A program made the position numbers and the translations under genes. A stretch of 64,000 nt of DNA from JAUSIK01 sp964547875. GTDB taxonomy: Archaea; Nanobdellota; Nanobdellia; Pacearchaeales; GW2011-AR1. The notes under the pieces were generated by a model. It worked only from the letters and a program-made list of their open reading frames with translations, made no database searches and was not told the origin of the DNA. Shown piece by piece: positions 47,965 through 57,055 of this stretch (its first letter is position 1; the number at the start of each line of letters is the position of its first letter). The DNA lies in the NCBI GenBank assembly GCA_964547875.1, contig CAZJPE010000002.1, positions 62,001 through 126,000 of the forward strand. The letters run 5' to 3'.

Positions 47965-49014
47965 TTAAACATACTTTTTTAAATCTTCTGAATCTCTTAA
48001 GATATTAATTGCTTCGCATGTTGGATAGCCTGTTGTATTTGAAAAATCATTTATGATAATTCTCTTAGCGTGATAACATCCCATTATCAAAGACTTATAC
48101 TTTATTTTTAATTTATTGAGCTGCTTTTCTGTAAGTTCCCTGTATTTCTCCGGCCTTGACGTGACAAAAAATAATTGCGAATGTTGGTCTTCTGACAGCT
48201 TTTTTATAACATCTAAATTTTCTTTTATAGGCTCTGCTTCATGCCAGCGCGGTTTAAAATGCTGTGAGGCATTCTTAAATAGAAGCCCATCTAAATCAAA
48301 GAAAAATGTCCTGAATTTTTTTGTATATTTAAGCCATTCATTTAATGTTCCCCAATCAAAATAATCGGATATTTTCTTTCCAAAGAATATCTCGCCTTTA
48401 TTTGTAATTAAATCCTGAATTATATGAGATACATAAAGCTCTGAATGATTGTTATTTCTTTTTTCATTTAATTTTTCAAAAGATTCCATGAAAATTTTAG
48501 GGTTTCTAAAATAATAGCCTCCTACATTAAAAAAGCTTGAGATGACTTTCTTTTCAACGATGTCCATAATTATGTCCTGTTCATTTAACTTGACATAACT
48601 TTTGTTTCCCGGATTTATTTCTTCATGCTCGTGTATATCTGAATAACAGACATAATTTACGTTCTCATCTTTTAAGTTGAAAGAGAACATATTGTCGCTA
48701 TCTTTTACTAAAAAACTTTCATTTATTCCTGTTTTTTTTAATGTTAAGTAAACTGTTTCTGGCTGGCTTTTGGTTTTTTCGTCAAGCACGACTATTCTTA
48801 TTTTTTCTCCCATATTCTCCTTCAATCCTCTTATAATATCATATTTTTCTTCATGCTCATTAAGGATTGTTACAATGACATTCTCTTGGGAGATATTTAA
48901 TCCTGCTATTGATTTTTTTACCATCATGTCGCCATCTGGATGAGTGAGCATCCACTTCGGCCTCATATTGGGGAATCTATTAGAGCTTCCTGCACACGGA
49001 ATAATGACCTTCAT
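47965..49014 (-). CDS. Fusion: nucleotidyltransferase + HAD-like domain
   Basis: A 349-residue protein. Residues 1-235: nucleotidyltransferase-like, with VIIPCAGSSNRFPNMRPKWML (a modified G-x-G-x-R loop, Lys retained) and FLVKDSDNMF as the metal acid. Residues about 240-349: HAD-like domain with FFFDLDGLLFKN (nucleophile Asp and general acid), FFVTSRPEKY (motif II) and IIINDFSNTTGYP as the last motif. Similar two-domain proteins occur in bacterial capsule loci. Together with the neighbouring kinase it may activate an alcohol or sugar phosphate. Confidence 0.8.
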   Translation of the reverse strand: MKVIIPCAGSSNRFPNMRPKWMLTHPDGDMMVKKSIAGLNISQENVIVTILNEHEEKYDIIRGLKENMGEKIRIVVLDEKTKSQPETVYLTLKKTGINESFLVKDSDNMFSFNLKDENVNYVCYSDIHEHEEINPGNKSYVKLNEQDIIMDIVEKKVISSFFNVGGYYFRNPKIFMESFEKLNEKRNNNHSELYVSHIIQDLITNKGEIFFGKKISDYFDWGTLNEWLKYTKKFRTFFFDLDGLLFKNASQHFKPRWHEAEPIKENLDVIKKLSEDQHSQLFFVTSRPEKYRELTEKQLNKLKIKYKSLIMGCYHAKRIIINDFSNTTGYPTCEAINILRDSEDLKKYV

Positions 49015-49037
49015 TTTTATTAGAAATTTAATCTGAC

Positions 49038-49045
49038 TTTATAAA
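49038..49045 (-). promoter_or_regulatory. TATA-like box for the nucleotidyltransferase-HAD gene
   Basis: The sequence tttataaa is centred about 27 nt upstream of the minus-strand ATG at 49014. A short palindrome (aacatc-aa-gatgtt, about 49089-49102) lies further upstream and may be a terminator for the dockerin gene. Confidence 0.45.
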
Positions 49046-49147
49046 GTTTAGTGGGATGCAGTGTCCATTATTTCTCAGAGTGCGTTAAAACATCAAGATG
49101 TTGTTCCTGATTTATTGTTTTATTTCTTCTCTATTTCTACAAAATAC

Positions 49148-51499
49148 CTAACAAGCTACAGGAGGCCCATCATTGAGATAATCCTCTCCAGGAAGTCTTC
49201 TTTGCTTCTGACAGCTACATGAAGGAGGAGTTACTATTTTTAGTCTGTTGCTCTCAACAGAACCCTGAGGGCGATACTCAGGCCATGCAGGATTATCCCT
49301 AAATTTTAATTGATTTTGGCTACAAACCCATCTATATTGATATCCTTTCTCATACATAATTTTCCCATTTTCCTTTTTGTCAGCCTCCCGTGCTTGAGAA
49401 TCTTCAACAATAGAGATAAGATTAGTATTTCTTGCATTATATACATTAATTACATATGCTCCAGGGGAGATAACGCCAGTAAAAAAGTTGTGGTGAGGAT
49501 CGTCATACCAAATAGTCTGAGGTGGTTTTACCTTGCATAGTCCATCTTTATTTATAGTCTTCGCAGGAATATATTTAAGAAACTCGCTCTCTTTTACATA
49601 AGCGTCCGGACACCATTCAAAGTTCAAGTCAAAGCTCCCATCAGTGAAACAATAAGTATTTCTCTGTGCAATTTCCCAAGGCTCTAGTATGGCATCAAAA
49701 AAACGTGAATCACTATTTCTATCTATCTCTTCTACAGTAAGTCTTGGTAGTTGGCTCAAACTTTTTTTCAAAATATCAGATTTAGCTGCCATAAAAGTGC
49801 CTCGTTCTTTAGGAGGAGCGTCACTTCTGGTCACCTTAAACGATTTAAATCTGGTAATACCATCTTTACTTCTCTGTTCATTAGTGTCTTGGACATATTG
49901 TACATATAAACATTTTTCATGTTTGCTTATCGGTTCTAAATCCGCCATAACAAAAAAGCCAAATCCGGTTTGATATATATATTGCTTCGTCCCGCGAAAT
50001 ATATCAGTAGGATATCCCTCATTGTGTCCCAAGGGTATATTGTTATTATGAAATGCATTAGGTACGATAAATGGGGCAGTTTCTCCATTTTTGTCTTTTC
50101 TGTTATTTTGTAACGCTTCAATAAGAAATTGCGAACCAAGATAAAAATCCTGCTTTATTCCCTCAACATTATCCTCATAGTATTCAGGATCACTTATAAC
50201 TCTAACAGAATCAACATAACACGGGGTTTTCTTTGGAGTGGGCTCATTAGCGAGATGTTGTATAGTATTTTCTTGCTTTTTCTCTGCTTTTGTAGGATTT
50301 ATAGGAGGCTCTTGAGGCTCAATATCAACATCTATAGGAGGCTCTTGAGGTTCACCAAGCCAGCATGAAAAATCATATTTCACAGCTGGATGTACATGAT
50401 CGCTATCTAAATTATTACAAAGCGCAACTGCCTCTGGACTTGAACCTACCTCGCCCCATGCTCTAGGAATCTGTGGGCCTCCCCACTCTAATCTTGAATC
50501 AAATCCAGCGATAACGTCAAATGGTTTAATTTGAGCACAGCTTGGCTTGGGAGAATTTTCACCGCAAATTATCTCCATAGTTCCATCCTCTTCCATCCCC
50601 ACTTCTGCACAAGACCTTGCACATGCATAATTAGTTCCGTGAGGATTTGTAAATTGGTCAGTAAAAATATGCGCTGCATCAAATTTCGGAGACGCAGGAT
50701 TACCAGGTACAAGAGGTAATGAAAGAATGTTATCATCATCACTCTTGCAGCAAACATCAATATCTCTACGGCAAAGCGGTTCTGAAGGAATCTCTAATTT
50801 CTTAGTCTTAAATTCTAATTGAGCAGTTCCTGTATTACCTTTTGCATCTGTACACTCAGCTTCTAAATCATAAGCATGCTCTATTTCTTCAATAACAACT
50901 CCATCGTCATCTCCGATAGTAAATTCTATACCTTGACTCATGCCAATCCCTTCAGGCCAGTCTGCAGAGAAAGTAATTCCTATAAGACTACCCTGCTCAT
51001 ACACATCAACTTTGCAGTCTACAATATCTCCTGTAGTTTCAATATGCTCACTTGTTGCTATTCCAGGATCATTAGTGAAATCAAAAAGTTCTGCTCCTAT
51101 TGGCAATTCGCGAATAATTTCATCTCCATTTAAAGCTAATCCAATATCAGGCGGCTCATCAGTTCCCTCAAAATAGCTTACTTCGCCATTAAGACTTATA
51201 GGTGCATCCCCTTTTAGAAATAAATAAGCTAAAAGATAAATAGGATCATTTTTGTCCATGATGCCATCACCATTCACGTCCCCTCTCTCTAAGCAATTAG
51301 GGCCTGCTTCCCCAAGAAAAAGAAATCCAAGAAGAGGATACGCATCTTTAATATCTAAGACGCCATTATTATCTGCATCTCCAATAATGCCTGGATCTTT
51401 GCATTCTTCTAAGGCTGAAACTAAAGGAGTGAGAAGCACTTCTATTCCAACAATAACTATTGCTATTAAGAGCGCGAAAAACTTCATCTCTTTTTTCAC
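49148..51499 (-). CDS. Secreted dockerin-domain protein (783 aa)
   Basis: A hydrophobic signal (residues about 6-29, ending VSALEE) is followed by two dockerin-type repeats: GDADNNGVLDIKDAYPLLGFLF (about 40-61) and GDVNGDGIMDKNDPIYLLAYLF (about 73-94), each with the D-x-N-x-D-G-x-x-D calcium loop. The remaining 680 residues are cysteine-rich, with a proline-rich repeated linker (EPQEPPI twice) near residue 395-410, and are not recognised. Dockerins bind cohesins; none is in the window. A dockerin placed at the N-terminus is uncommon. The start is GTG 51499, set by a TATA-like box 25 nt upstream. Confidence 0.75.
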   Translation of the reverse strand: MKKEMKFFALLIAIVIVGIEVLLTPLVSALEECKDPGIIGDADNNGVLDIKDAYPLLGFLFLGEAGPNCLERGDVNGDGIMDKNDPIYLLAYLFLKGDAPISLNGEVSYFEGTDEPPDIGLALNGDEIIRELPIGAELFDFTNDPGIATSEHIETTGDIVDCKVDVYEQGSLIGITFSADWPEGIGMSQGIEFTIGDDDGVVIEEIEHAYDLEAECTDAKGNTGTAQLEFKTKKLEIPSEPLCRRDIDVCCKSDDDNILSLPLVPGNPASPKFDAAHIFTDQFTNPHGTNYACARSCAEVGMEEDGTMEIICGENSPKPSCAQIKPFDVIAGFDSRLEWGGPQIPRAWGEVGSSPEAVALCNNLDSDHVHPAVKYDFSCWLGEPQEPPIDVDIEPQEPPINPTKAEKKQENTIQHLANEPTPKKTPCYVDSVRVISDPEYYEDNVEGIKQDFYLGSQFLIEALQNNRKDKNGETAPFIVPNAFHNNNIPLGHNEGYPTDIFRGTKQYIYQTGFGFFVMADLEPISKHEKCLYVQYVQDTNEQRSKDGITRFKSFKVTRSDAPPKERGTFMAAKSDILKKSLSQLPRLTVEEIDRNSDSRFFDAILEPWEIAQRNTYCFTDGSFDLNFEWCPDAYVKESEFLKYIPAKTINKDGLCKVKPPQTIWYDDPHHNFFTGVISPGAYVINVYNARNTNLISIVEDSQAREADKKENGKIMYEKGYQYRWVCSQNQLKFRDNPAWPEYRPQGSVESNRLKIVTPPSCSCQKQRRLPGEDYLNDGPPVAC

Positions 51500-51520
51500 C
51501 TTTTTTCTAGGAAAAGTAAA

Positions 51521-51528
51521 TATTTAAA
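51521..51528 (-). promoter_or_regulatory. TATA-like box that supports the GTG start at 51499
   Basis: The sequence tatttaaa is centred about 25 nt from GTG 51499 but 37 nt from the next in-frame ATG (51487). Confidence 0.5.
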
Positions 51529-51551
51529 GATTTACAAGAAATTTATAAAAA

Positions 51552-53012
51552 TTAAATTTTTTCAAATATGCTCAATTTTTCATAACTTTTTATTAATTTG
51601 AAATTATCTAATTTAAAATTGTTGTTGGGCGCTATCGCATATTTTATTTCTTCATAATTGGTTCTGTCGTTTAGATTTTTTCCCAAGCCTACTTCAACCC
51701 ATATCTCTCTTCTAAATTGCTGCGATGCATTTGAGCTTATCCTTTGGGATGCAATTGTAGTTTTTTTATTCAGCCATAACTCGTAATCTTCCAGACTGAC
51801 AAATTCTTTAATATTATCACCCCAATAAAGATGGGCTAATCTCCCATAATCGTCATTTGTATTTCCAACAAGAAAAACCTGACCAGGATAATCCTTTTCT
51901 ATTTCATGCAAATCTGATTTGATTAAGAGATAATGCGGAGTGTTGTAAAATTCTATATTAGGAAAATTTCCTAAAACTTTATCTATACTACGAGCATCTG
52001 TATCATGGGATATTTGAATCAGATAAGGCGAGATAGTTAGCAAGCTCAATAATAGAGATATAAAGATCTGTTTTTTCAGCTGTTTAATAGTTAACTCGTT
52101 TCCAAGAAGCAGTAATATAAGGGGCGTAAAAAGAATAAGCAATCTTAGTTGTGGATTTGTCAGAATAAAAAGCAATGCTAATGAAATGAAGATAACTTCT
52201 TTTCTATATTTTTTAAAGTTATTTTTCTTAAAAAATAAGTAAAAGTAAAATGGGATAAATAAAAGTATTATAATAAATGATCTAAAGCTTGGATTAGAAT
52301 ATCCCTGCCCATATGCTCCGCCATATATTGCAAATGCCAAAACTGCAAAAAAATGCTTTGCAAGACTATAAAATGGAAAATCAAAAATTATTTGGTTAAC
52401 TATTAAATTCGGAACCATTCCTATAAAAACTGCCATAAAAAACAAAATAGAATGATATAATTTTTTATTATAGAAAAAAGCAAGCAAAAAAATAAAAGAA
52501 AAATAAAAGGCTGTCTCCCAAAGGGCAGAGGCTAATCCTATAAGAAAGCCTGAAAAGAAAAGATGCTTAAATTTCTCTTTTGAATCAAATTTTTTAATAA
52601 AAAAATACGACCATAAAAATAATAGCGAAACAAGAGGCAAAGGGCTTAGCCATGGAGAGAGATACCAGAATACCGGATTAATTACTAATAACAGAAGTGC
52701 TTTTTTATTTTTGCCGCTTATATAATAAAGACTTAATATCAACAAAGAAAGCCAAAAGGCAGATGCAAATTTTAAAAGAAAAAAATTATTAGTTAGCTCT
52801 ACATAAGGGGTTAACATTAACCCATACAGAAGAGAATGTGATGTTCTATGCTTGGCATGATATTCTCCTGCAAAAAGTTTTGCTGTATCTGAATAATCAT
52901 TAACATCTGTAAGGTCTGCTATGTCATAAGGCACTATGATAAATGCTATTAAGAAAAGAAGGAATATTGCTGCCAGTATAATGAATAAAGGCGTTATATT
53001 TTTTGATTTCAT
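51552..53012 (-). CDS. Polytopic GT-C-like membrane glycosyltransferase
   Basis: A 486-residue protein with an N-terminal membrane helix, then LTDVNDYSDTAKLFAGEYHAKHRTSHSLLYGL, an acidic extracytoplasmic loop as in PMT/DUF2029-type GT-C enzymes. About ten further helices and a soluble C-terminal region of 130 residues follow. Similar in plan to the protein at 5238 but not a close paralogue. It would use a polyprenyl-phosphate sugar on the outer face. A TATA-like box lies at the leaderless distance. Confidence 0.7.
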   Translation of the reverse strand: MKSKNITPLFIILAAIFLLFLIAFIIVPYDIADLTDVNDYSDTAKLFAGEYHAKHRTSHSLLYGLMLTPYVELTNNFFLLKFASAFWLSLLILSLYYISGKNKKALLLLVINPVFWYLSPWLSPLPLVSLLFLWSYFFIKKFDSKEKFKHLFFSGFLIGLASALWETAFYFSFIFLLAFFYNKKLYHSILFFMAVFIGMVPNLIVNQIIFDFPFYSLAKHFFAVLAFAIYGGAYGQGYSNPSFRSFIIILLFIPFYFYLFFKKNNFKKYRKEVIFISLALLFILTNPQLRLLILFTPLILLLLGNELTIKQLKKQIFISLLLSLLTISPYLIQISHDTDARSIDKVLGNFPNIEFYNTPHYLLIKSDLHEIEKDYPGQVFLVGNTNDDYGRLAHLYWGDNIKEFVSLEDYELWLNKKTTIASQRISSNASQQFRREIWVEVGLGKNLNDRTNYEEIKYAIAPNNNFKLDNFKLIKSYEKLSIFEKI

Positions 53013-53032
53013 AAATAGACCAAGATAGAGGG

Positions 53033-53040
53033 TTTTTAAA
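53033..53040 (-). promoter_or_regulatory. TATA-like box for the GT-C gene
   Basis: The sequence tttttaaa is centred about 24 nt upstream of the minus-strand ATG at 53012. The divergent GT9 gene at 53088 has a separate box (about 53057-53065). Confidence 0.45.
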
Positions 53041-53087
53041 AATTGTTAAACTAAATGTTTAAAAATATTTAATAGCATGGTATTTAA

Positions 53088-54053
53088 ATGAGGGGCATAA
53101 AAAAAATCCTTGTAATAAAGAACGATAAAATTGGAGACATGGTATTGTCAACTAATATATTCAGAGAATTGAGGAAAAACTTTCCAAAGTCAAATATCAC
53201 TGTTATAGCCTCAAAATCTAACAAGCCCCTAATTGAAGAAAATAAGAATATAAACAAAATAATGATATTAGACTATCCTCCAAATAATTACGGTTCTTTT
53301 TTAAATTATATTAAAACCTCGAGAGTTTTAAAAAAAGAAAATTTTGATGTGGGAATTGATCTGCGGGGAAGCATTTTTAATATCGCCATGCTTCATCTAG
53401 CAAATGTAAAATATAAAATTGGTTTTTATAATCGTTTTTTTTCAAAATTCTTTTTAGACTATGCTTATAAAAAAGACAGATTAAATAAGCACGTTACATT
53501 TCAAAGGATTGACCTTATTAATAAGGCCCTTAATCTTAAATCAAGAGATTATTGGCCTGAAATTTCTACAGATAAAAAGGATAGAGAATTTATTGACAGC
53601 TTTATAAAAATGAATAAACTAAAGAGATTTATATGCATAGTTCCTGATGCAAGTCTTGAAAGTAAACAATTGCCATTAGATAGGTTTAATGATGTAATTA
53701 GGTATATAAATAAAAATTATAAAAATTATAAAATTATTTTGCTGGGCTTGGACAAGAGAAAGATTGCGTGGCTGAAAAGAAGAAATAACTTTATTATTTC
53801 TCCCTCGCGACTATTAAACTTAAGGGCAATTTACTTGCTATTTAAAAAAAGCGAGCTTGTCATAGCGCATGATGGAGGGCCAATGCACCTTGCTTGGGCT
53901 GCTCGAACAAGATTAGTCGCGTTGATACCTGCACATCTATCATTAAATTATACCAGGCCTCTTGGAAAAAATGTAAGAGTTATCTCGGACATTGTGCAAA
54001 ATATAAAAACCGAGAGAGTTATCAAAGAGATTGATAATTTAATTAAAAACTAG
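53088..54053 (+). CDS. Glycosyltransferase family 9 (heptosyltransferase-like)
   Basis: A 321-residue GT-B protein: KILVIKNDKIGDMVLSTNIFREL opens with the family's K-x-x-x-x-G-D loop, FDVGIDLRGSIFNIAML (about 86-102) follows, and ELVIAHDGGPMHLAWAARTRLVALI (about 259-283) is the D/SGPMHLA donor site characteristic of heptosyltransferases such as WaaC and WaaF. It would transfer heptose or a related sugar to a lipid-linked acceptor. The GDP-heptose genes at 28.7-43.3 kb make heptose a credible donor, although classical GT9 enzymes use ADP-heptose. Confidence 0.88.
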   Translation: MRGIKKILVIKNDKIGDMVLSTNIFRELRKNFPKSNITVIASKSNKPLIEENKNINKIMILDYPPNNYGSFLNYIKTSRVLKKENFDVGIDLRGSIFNIAMLHLANVKYKIGFYNRFFSKFFLDYAYKKDRLNKHVTFQRIDLINKALNLKSRDYWPEISTDKKDREFIDSFIKMNKLKRFICIVPDASLESKQLPLDRFNDVIRYINKNYKNYKIILLGLDKRKIAWLKRRNNFIISPSRLLNLRAIYLLFKKSELVIAHDGGPMHLAWAARTRLVALIPAHLSLNYTRPLGKNVRVISDIVQNIKTERVIKEIDNLIKN

Positions 54054-54073
54054 TTATAAATATGATGTAAAAA

Positions 54074-55336
54074 TCAGATTACTAACTTATATTTTTCATT
54101 GCTTTGCGTACTTTTTGCATAACGAGAAAAGAAATTTTTGAATATAGCGTAATAATCTTCTTTTTGTTCTTCTGGCATTCCCCAGCATGGCGCGAAAAAG
54201 GATTTTTCCTGAATCTCATCTGCAACAGGAAATTCTCCAGTTAAGGCTAATCCTCTTGCTTTCCTAAATGGTTTTTGATGCATTATATTGCCACACATTA
54301 AAGGCCTGACTTCCACCTTATTATTTCTTAAATACCTGACTAATTCTGCTCTATTAAATGGGCAGTCTTCTTTAAGGGTCAATGGATAGGCGAAAAAACT
54401 TGGTTTTGCTTTTTTATGTATTATAGGAAGATGAAAATATCCTGACTCGCCAAACAATTCTGTCATTTCACTAAACTGTCTTTCTCTTGCTTTGATAAAT
54501 CCCGGCAGTCTGTCAATCTGCGCAGAGCCAAAAGCCGCATTTAAAGAAGGCATTTGGCTGTTTGTTCCTAAAGTTTCATACTCATATCTTTTCAAAAAAT
54601 CGCCACCTTTATCTTTAAAATCTCTGCCCCAGTAAATTGCGCTTTTTGCTGTTGCATGCAAACTTTCATCTTTTGTTCCTAAAGCGCCTCCACCGCCTCC
54701 GGTAGTTATATGATGCGAGCCGTAAAAACTAAATGTTACAAAATCTCCGAGATTGCCTAAATGTATGTCTCCAAATTTTCCTCCGAGAGTGTCACAACAA
54801 TCTTCAATTAACAATCTGCCGTCAAGGTAATTTTTAATCTCATCTAAATCTGGAATGTTCCCAATTAAATATGGGAGAATCATTCCCTTAATCTCTGGAT
54901 GTTTTTCTATTGCAAGTTTTACTTGCTGCGGGTCCGCTACATAGGTGAAGCGCTTGGTATCTATGTAAACTGGAGTCAAACCCTGTGAGATAGCAGAAGA
55001 GATACTCGTGGCGAATGTCGTAATTGGATGAATAACTAAATCTCCTTTCTTCCAATAATCCTGTGCCTCTAAAACCTTAACTGCCACTTCAATGGCAGAG
55101 GAGCCGCTATTTGTCAGATTAAAATAATTAATTCCAGTGAAATCAGAGAGTTTTTTTTCAAATTCTGTGTTAATACGACCATAACCAAACCAATCATCAG
55201 ATAATACTTTCTCCAGCATAGATCTTTCTTCCTCTCCCCATTGAATCCTATTAATAAGATGCCAATCACCTATCTTCCATTTTTTCCAACCTAAAATCTT
55301 TTTATCTGTTTCCATACTATTAGACATTATTTGCAA
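54074..55336 (-). CDS. DegT-fold nucleotide-sugar 3-dehydratase (His in place of PLP-Lys)
   Basis: A 420-residue DegT/DnrJ/EryC1-fold protein. GSSAIEVAVKVL and LLIEDCCDTLGGKFGD are normal PLP-binding regions, but the lysine of S-F-F/Y-x-x-K is replaced: SFYGSHHITTGGGG places His208 there. The same change defines RfbH/DdhC and ColD, which remove the C3 hydroxyl of a 4-keto-6-deoxy NDP-hexose to give 3,6-dideoxy sugars. The cysteine set that binds the [2Fe-2S] cluster in RfbH is missing after WGRD, so a ColD-like, iron-sulfur-independent route is suggested. The true aminotransferase at 61615 keeps the lysine. Confidence 0.85.
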   Translation of the reverse strand: MQIMSNSMETDKKILGWKKWKIGDWHLINRIQWGEEERSMLEKVLSDDWFGYGRINTEFEKKLSDFTGINYFNLTNSGSSAIEVAVKVLEAQDYWKKGDLVIHPITTFATSISSAISQGLTPVYIDTKRFTYVADPQQVKLAIEKHPEIKGMILPYLIGNIPDLDEIKNYLDGRLLIEDCCDTLGGKFGDIHLGNLGDFVTFSFYGSHHITTGGGGGALGTKDESLHATAKSAIYWGRDFKDKGGDFLKRYEYETLGTNSQMPSLNAAFGSAQIDRLPGFIKARERQFSEMTELFGESGYFHLPIIHKKAKPSFFAYPLTLKEDCPFNRAELVRYLRNNKVEVRPLMCGNIMHQKPFRKARGLALTGEFPVADEIQEKSFFAPCWGMPEEQKEDYYAIFKNFFSRYAKSTQSNEKYKLVI

Positions 55337-55576
55337 TTTATACGGCGTTTAAATAAATTGCTGTGGTAGAATTGATATGATCCTCTTTGATTAATTATCT
55401 TAGCTAAAAATAAATGGGGTAAGTATGGTATGTCAGTAAATCTATCCAAGGATTTATGAAAAGATAAAATTGAATATAAAAGAAATAGAGTTAAAATGAA
55501 AGATGGTTTATGATATAACTTAATATTGCTCCTGCCTTAGAGAAACAATATCGTAGGATTACATTAATATTATACA
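55337..55576. other. Intergenic, no gene recognised
   Basis: A 240-nt AT-rich gap with only very short frames on both strands and no strong hairpin. It may hold promoters for the leftward 3-dehydratase gene. Confidence 0.4.
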
Positions 55577-56224
55577 TTATACCTCTATTAAGAAATCAGG
55601 ATACACATTCTTATTTTTAGAGAGAAACTTTTCTATTTCGGATTTATGCAATAAGAGAGAATCAAAATTTCTTATTATTGATTTTAGTTCTTCTTTTTGC
55701 AATTTACATTGTATTTTATAATAAAAAAGAAGAAATTCATCTCTTTGAATAAGAAAATCAGGCTGAGTATTTATTGACAGCGCTTCTTTCTCCAGCCCGG
55801 TATCATTAAAGATACAATCAACTAGTCTCTCAAATAAACCAGTACCAAATGGAATTAGTCCTGCTGGAAAATCCCAGTAATTCTGATAGCAATAGACATC
55901 CTCTCCCCTTTTTATAAGAATTATATATTCATTGTTTAGATGTATTATTGCATTTACTGCTATTGCGTAAAAAGAAGGCTTTTTTATTGAAAGTCTTTTC
56001 CTGTAAAAATCAAAGAACTTAATTCTGCCACAATCCATGCTTATATTATTATTAGACAAAGAATAATCATGACATATTAAAATATCTCCATTAAAAAATC
56101 CTTTTTTTATTAAAGATTCGTCTGAAATACTATTATTTAGACTGAGCGAGAGCTCTTTTTTATTAGCGGTTTTTCTCTCATTTATATTTATAAAAACATT
56201 ATTAAGATTAACTATTCTTCTCAT
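55577..56224 (-). CDS. Nudix-fold protein with a degenerate Nudix box
   Basis: A 215-residue protein from ATG 56224. A Nudix core is visible: YIILIKRGEDVYCYQNYWDFPAGLIPFG, then GLFERLVDCIFNDTGL where G-x5-E-x7-RExxEExG should be. The G and T-G-L are kept, but the RExxEE acids are replaced (DCIFND), so hydrolysis is unlikely. It may bind a nucleotide compound without cutting it, or serve as a sensor. An in-frame ATG at 56233 lies too close to the TATA-like box at 56248-56256, so 56224 is preferred. Confidence 0.6.
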   Translation of the reverse strand: MRRIVNLNNVFININERKTANKKELSLSLNNSISDESLIKKGFFNGDILICHDYSLSNNNISMDCGRIKFFDFYRKRLSIKKPSFYAIAVNAIIHLNNEYIILIKRGEDVYCYQNYWDFPAGLIPFGTGLFERLVDCIFNDTGLEKEALSINTQPDFLIQRDEFLLFYYKIQCKLQKEELKSIIRNFDSLLLHKSEIEKFLSKNKNVYPDFLIEV

Positions 56225-56247
56225 CGACTGCATTTAGTTTGTAAAAG

Positions 56248-56256
56248 TTTTTAAAC
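56248..56256 (-). promoter_or_regulatory. TATA-like box that favours the start at 56224
   Basis: The sequence tttttaaac is centred about 27 nt from ATG 56224 and 18 nt from ATG 56233, both on the minus strand. Confidence 0.45.
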
Positions 56257-56271
56257 ATTTGTTTGATTAAA

Positions 56272-56279
56272 GATTTATT
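56272..56279 (+). promoter_or_regulatory. TATA-like box that favours the start at 56299
   Basis: The sequence atttatta is centred about 23 nt upstream of ATG 56299. The in-frame ATG at 56263 lies before it. Confidence 0.45.
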
Positions 56280-56298
56280 AAATTTATTTAGATATAAG

Positions 56299-57033
56299 AT
56301 GTGGAATAGAAAAAAAGTATCTGTTGTATTCTCTACATATAATGAAAAGGAGACTATAAGGAGATTTATTGAGGATCTTTTTGCTACTAAAGTAGTAGAC
56401 GAAGTCATTGCTGTTGACAATAATGCAGTTAAAGGAACAAAGGAATTAATAAAAAAGACAAAAGCAAAATATTTTTTCGAGCCTAAACAAGGATTTGGGA
56501 ATGGTTACCAAAGGGCTCTAAGAGAAGCGAGGGGGGATATTATAATAACTTCTGAACCTGATGGAACATATGTTGCAAGAGACATATTGAAATTATTGGC
56601 TTATTCTGATGAATTCGATGTTGTATGCGGCACTAGAACTACAAGCATCCTTATTGGAGAAGGTGCTAATATGGGCTTTCTTATGAAATGGGCTAATTGG
56701 GCATTTGCAAAGATGATTGAGATTATGTTTAATACTGCGCAGCTAACTGATGTTGGATGCACATATAGACTGATATCAAGAAGAGCCTTTGAGAAAATGA
56801 GGAATGAGGGCATGGACGGGGGCAATGTATTTCAAAAGGATTGGATGCTGCATATAATAAGAAGAAAAATTCCTTTTATTGAGGTTCCAGTTAATTTTCT
56901 GAAAAGAAGCGGCGAATCGCATGGAGCAGCCAATACGTTAAAGGCTACCAAGATAGCCATTCAGACATTATTCTTGATAATGAAGCATAGATTTAATATA
57001 ATTAAGGTGCGTAAAAAATTGAAAATTGGATAA
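56299..57033 (+). CDS. Glycosyltransferase family 2
   Basis: A 244-residue GT-A enzyme: VSVVFSTYNEKETIRRFIEDL, VDEVIAVDNNAVKGT, and IITSEPDGTYVARDI, where a D-G-T takes the place of the DxD. DVGCTYRLISRRAFEKM resembles polyprenyl-phosphate hexose synthases (DPM1/GtrB-type). No C-terminal membrane helices, so it probably acts with a separate membrane partner. The start at 56299 was chosen because of the upstream TATA-like box; 56263 is an in-frame alternative. Confidence 0.85.
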   Translation: MWNRKKVSVVFSTYNEKETIRRFIEDLFATKVVDEVIAVDNNAVKGTKELIKKTKAKYFFEPKQGFGNGYQRALREARGDIIITSEPDGTYVARDILKLLAYSDEFDVVCGTRTTSILIGEGANMGFLMKWANWAFAKMIEIMFNTAQLTDVGCTYRLISRRAFEKMRNEGMDGGNVFQKDWMLHIIRRKIPFIEVPVNFLKRSGESHGAANTLKATKIAIQTLFLIMKHRFNIIKVRKKLKIG

Positions 57034-57055
57034 ATAATAATCGTAAGATCTAGAA

